This document shows, piece by piece, positions 6,499-8,619 of a stretch of DNA of 8,619 nucleotides. Location: positions 1 to 8,619 of the forward strand of contig JASFEQ010000178.1 of NCBI GenBank assembly GCA_050124735.1. The letters are read 5' to 3'. The stretch's first letter is position 1. Each line of letters starts with the position of its first letter. The DNA is from JASFEQ01 sp050124735. GTDB taxonomy: Bacteria; Desulfobacterota; DSM-4660; Desulfatiglandales; HGW-15. The notes beneath the pieces were generated by a model that was not told where the DNA came from, ran no database searches, and saw only the letters and a program-made list of their open reading frames with translations. Made by a program: the position numbers and the translations under genes.

Positions 6499-6540
6499 CC
6501 TTCGACCTTGCTCAGCATCGACCCTGAGCCTGTCGAACGG
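6499..6540. repeat. REP-like palindrome, copy 1
   Basis: CCTTCGACCTTGCTCAG at the left is followed by CTGAGCCTGTCGAACGG, its imperfect inverted copy, with a short spacer. This CCTTCGAC...GCTCAG / CTGAGC...GTCGAA form is a common bacterial intergenic palindrome type. A second copy lies 14 bp further on, in the same orientation. Confidence 0.7.
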
Positions 6541-6553
6541 CCTGCCGAACGGC

Positions 6554-6592
6554 CCTTCGACTTTGCTCAGGGCCATGAGCTTGTCGAATGGC
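6554..6592. repeat. REP-like palindrome, copy 2
   Basis: CCTTCGACTTTGCTCAG followed by ATGAGCTTGTCGAATGG. Its left arm differs from copy 1 at one position of 17. The pair forms a tandem of palindromes similar to bacterial interspersed mosaic elements. Confidence 0.7.
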
Positions 6593-6615
6593 AGATGGGC
6601 GTTTTCCGACAGCCT

Positions 6616-8388
6616 CTACAGCTCCCTAAATCCCCAGAAAGGATATTCCAAGACATATTCGGCAATCTTGCCTGGGCTATTCTCCCTGCTCGCCACCAAC
6701 CACAAGATACTCCTCTTTTCCTCTGAAGAGATGGGCGCCAGGGGATCCCAATCGGGCGTGAGAATCATGGCGTTGTCGGCGCTATATTCTATATCTCCGG
6801 ATTCTTTGAAACTGCTCAGGTCCGGCTTGCCACCGTAACCCCCCCCTTCGCCGCGGGAGAGTTCAGAAATAACAAGAAAGGATACACGCTTTTCATCCCG
6901 AATGGACTCCATGTGACGGAGCCACTCATCAATACCCGCTCTTCGTTCTGTAAGATCTTTGAACGGAAGCTTGTGTAGGCTGTCCACCACCACGAGCGTG
7001 TATTCTCTTCTTGTCTCGTTTTGCAAGAAATCGATCTGCCTTCTCATGATATCGGGGCTCAATTTCCTGTCTGTAACCACCCTGAAATAGGGAAGCATAT
7101 CCCTGAAAACCTGGGAGGCCATCTCCAACCTCTTGGATGCCTTTGCTTCCAGGTCTTCCTGCCTGATCTCCTTTTCCGAAAGTTTCGCGAGACGGCACAA
7201 GGTTCTCGTGTAGATTTTCTGCCGACCGTTTTCAAAATCATAGTATATGACCGGGATCTTCTGCCTCGCCATCTCTGTGGAGACCTGGATAAAGAAACAG
7301 GATTTCCCCGCCTTTGGCTGCCCTCCCATGATGTTAATCCCCCGGATACCACTCATGGCCTGATCCATCTTCTCAAAACCACAACTCAAGCCGAGGAGCT
7401 CCTTGCCTTTTTCCCTTTCCAGTGAGTCTGTAAATCGCCGTTGCTCTTTCTCGGGTGAGGAAAATGGAGAGAAGGCCTTTGAAGCCTTTACCATGGAAGT
7501 CACCGCTGTCCTAAAGCCTTTCCCTTTATCTCTTGCCAGGTGACACAGGCTGTATCCCCGTTCCAAGTGGGATGACCATTTCAAAATTCTGGACTTAAAC
7601 CCCAGTCTCGTCGCCAAGGAGCGGGCAGCAAGCTGAGCCTCTGGGCTATTAACCAGCACCAGGAGGACATGGTTGACAAAGGCCAATCTTTCCGCGCTTA
7701 CCAGTTCCAGATCGCCGTAAGAAGGCACACTTATACCGGGATACCCCAGCTCCTTAAGGGTTAAAAGATTGTTTTCCCCATCTGTGATGAACAATGCACC
7801 ATCCTCGCACCTCTCTATCTCCTGCGTATTAAAGATTCGGAACCCTCCGGAAGAAAACGTTTCGTCGCCGTGCCAGAAACTATCCTCCTCACGATCAGGC
7901 AAAACGCATCGAGCTGCATAGCAATTTCCATCTTCCTGAAAATAGGGATAAACGAGATAACGGCCATTGTAGCCCACCTTCATGGCGTCAACAACGCCCC
8001 TTGATACACTAAACGCCTTGAAATGGTTATACTCGTTTTCGGTCATGAGCGACCTGAATTTCTTAAGCTCCAAATTGAGGTTCTTGGTGGGAAAAATGAT
8101 GTCCTGCACAAAGGGTTCCCGATCTGGATCGTGCCCAGGCACATTTTGTGGTGGGATCCCCATCATCCTGGCAAAGTGCGGAGCAAACCCTCCCGGCATA
8201 CATCTGTTCAAACATCGGAAGTAGCCCATGAAAAAACTCTCAGGATCAAGATATACCACCAGGACGCCGGGCTTTTGCGCTTTGTCTTTTGCGCAAAACG
8301 GACATGGGGCCTTAAGAAAATTCCCTTCCATCTTTGCTCCGGGCGTATTTTGAAGATAAAATGTCTTTAGCTCATCAGCACGATCCAT
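6616..8388 (-). CDS. T7 gp4/Twinkle-like primase-helicase with a degenerate TOPRIM domain
   Basis: The protein has 590 aa. Domains in order: a zinc-binding module with C29, C32, C59 and C63 (CPFC ... RCLNRC); a primase core-like region (about 95-190, including VSRGVVDAMKVGYN and LVYPYF); a TOPRIM fold (about 197-265); a linker (about 270-330); and a DnaB-type RecA helicase (about 331-590). Helicase motifs: Walker A GGQPKAGKS (355-363), Glu E386 in YYDFENG, Walker B VVVDS (D469), motif ISELSRGEGG with Glu in place of the usual Gln, KPDLSSFKESGDIEYSAD (521-538), and probable arginine finger R568 in ASRENSPG. The TOPRIM acidic residues are mostly lost: TDGENN where EGExD is usual, and VNSPEA where DxDxxG is usual. 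Helicase activity is plausible; primer synthesis is doubtful. The start has AGAGGAG 10 nt upstream. The stop codon TAG takes its last base from the adjacent repeat element. The gene stands alone, without recognisable phage or plasmid genes beside it. Confidence 0.87.
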   Translation of the reverse strand: MDRADELKTFYLQNTPGAKMEGNFLKAPCPFCAKDKAQKPGVLVVYLDPESFFMGYFRCLNRCMPGGFAPHFARMMGIPPQNVPGHDPDREPFVQDIIFPTKNLNLELKKFRSLMTENEYNHFKAFSVSRGVVDAMKVGYNGRYLVYPYFQEDGNCYAARCVLPDREEDSFWHGDETFSSGGFRIFNTQEIERCEDGALFITDGENNLLTLKELGYPGISVPSYGDLELVSAERLAFVNHVLLVLVNSPEAQLAARSLATRLGFKSRILKWSSHLERGYSLCHLARDKGKGFRTAVTSMVKASKAFSPFSSPEKEQRRFTDSLEREKGKELLGLSCGFEKMDQAMSGIRGINIMGGQPKAGKSCFFIQVSTEMARQKIPVIYYDFENGRQKIYTRTLCRLAKLSEKEIRQEDLEAKASKRLEMASQVFRDMLPYFRVVTDRKLSPDIMRRQIDFLQNETRREYTLVVVDSLHKLPFKDLTERRAGIDEWLRHMESIRDEKRVSFLVISELSRGEGGGYGGKPDLSSFKESGDIEYSADNAMILTPDWDPLAPISSEEKRSILWLVASRENSPGKIAEYVLEYPFWGFREL

Positions 8389-8557
8389 ATACAGATTTCT
8401 CCTCTTCCAGATCCACCGTCTAATTTGGGTATCAGGACTGAAAGCATCATCTTATGGTGTATTCCTGATCACCAGCAAGGTATTACCTGCGAGTTGAGCC
8501 CTGCGAAACCGGGGACCCGCCCGAAGGGTGGGGAGTCCAAGCCTAGCGCGGACAAAT

Positions 8558-8572
8558 CCCGCTAAAAGCGGG
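8558..8572. repeat. Small GC-rich hairpin in the right-hand repeat
   Basis: CCCGC, loop TAAAA, GCGGG: a perfect 5-bp stem. It is part of the palindromic cluster that precedes the shared core motif. Confidence 0.5.
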
Positions 8573-8592
8573 GGCGCCGAGGAGCGACGACT

Positions 8593-8617
8593 GAGGCGTA
8601 TGGATCAATACGCCGCA
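8593..8617. repeat. 25-bp core motif, right copy (shared with 6396-6420)
   Basis: GAGGCGTA, 10 nt, CGCCGCA. Here the arms extend to a perfect 6-bp stem, GGCGTA (8595-8600) with TACGCC (8609-8614) around 8 nt. It has the same orientation as the left copy, so the primase-helicase gene lies between two direct copies about 2.2 kb apart. Confidence 0.55.
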
Positions 8618-8619
8618 AG

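Larger units (their letters stand above)
6320..6616. repeat. Composite non-coding repeat element with imperfect terminal inverted repeats (MITE-like)
   Basis: The right end (6591-6616), reverse-complemented, matches 6346-6371 at 21 of 26 positions, and its outermost 16 nt match 6320-6335 at 14 of 16, so the left end appears to carry two diverged copies of the terminus 26 nt apart. Between the ends lie a GAGGCGTA...CGCCGCA motif, a strong cruciform and two REP-like palindromes. TAC immediately precedes position 6320 and immediately follows 6616, a possible 3-bp target-site duplication. No transposase is encoded, so movement would need an enzyme supplied in trans. It resembles dispersed intergenic repeats of Desulfobacterota; this is from general impression, not a search. 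Confidence 0.6.
8389..8619. other. Upstream region of the primase-helicase gene and start of a second repeat
   Basis: No gene is seen in this stretch. Next to the start codon is the ribosome site (8399-8405). A weak minus-strand promoter candidate is TTGCTG (8478-8473), 18 nt, TAAGAT (8454-8449). From about 8508 the sequence becomes GC-rich and palindromic: an imperfect stem GGACCCGCCC/GGGTGGGGAGTCC, the hairpin at 8558-8572 and the core motif at 8593-8617. The right edge of the window cuts this repeat. Confidence 0.45.

Noticed and set aside
6320..6616. CRISPR array
   Set aside because: The repeats are palindromic and of unequal spacing, with only two copies of each type and no regular spacers.
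6320..6616. Insertion sequence with its own transposase
   Set aside because: The element is under 300 bp and contains no frame resembling a transposase.
6316..6838. Short frames on both strands in and beside the composite repeat
   Set aside because: Their translations consist of REP-like palindrome sequence (FDRLRV, FDFAQG, LVEWQ patterns), a known artefact of reading such repeats, or are antisense to the primase-helicase.

Overview
This looks like a chromosomal stretch from an anaerobic bacterium, most likely of the Desulfobacterota (former Deltaproteobacteria). That is an inference from three things: a 4-hydroxybenzoyl-CoA-reductase-like molybdenum hydroxylase subunit, a stand-alone TrpB2-type tryptophan synthase beta chain, and palindrome-rich intergenic repeats of the kind scattered through such genomes. 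No rRNA, tRNA, CRISPR array or transposase gene was seen.

Layout, left to right. (1) Positions 1-2219, minus strand: large molybdopterin subunit of a xanthine-dehydrogenase-family hydroxylase, cut by the left window edge near its C-terminus. (2) 2321-3193, minus strand: a complete D-2-hydroxyacid dehydrogenase, 100 bp upstream of the hydroxylase and probably co-transcribed with it. (3) 3208-3574: divergent intergenic region with a near-consensus sigma70-type promoter facing right. (4) 3575-4294, plus strand: a small ABC-type predicted ATPase. (5) 4384-4420: an intrinsic terminator between two convergent genes. (6) 4449-5834, minus strand: TrpB2. (7) 5853-6319: trpB leader and promoter region, with a G-U-containing hairpin, an operator-like inverted repeat and an upstream terminator. 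(8) 6320-6616: a non-coding composite repeat with imperfect terminal inverted repeats, a central cruciform and two internal palindromes. (9) 6616-8388, minus strand: a fused primase-helicase of the T7 gp4/Twinkle architecture. (10) 8389-8619: its upstream region, running into a second repeat that shares a core with the first.

The genes fall into independent units. The dehydrogenase and hydroxylase form a plausible catabolic pair acting on hydroxy-acid or aromatic/heterocyclic substrates; the actual substrates cannot be read from sequence. TrpB2 and the ATPase each appear to be monocistronic.

The most unusual item is the primase-helicase. Its zinc-binding cysteines and helicase ATPase motifs are kept, but the acidic metal-binding residues of the TOPRIM fold are largely replaced, so it may be a helicase that no longer makes primers. 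It lies between two related repeats, and the left repeat starts exactly at its stop codon.
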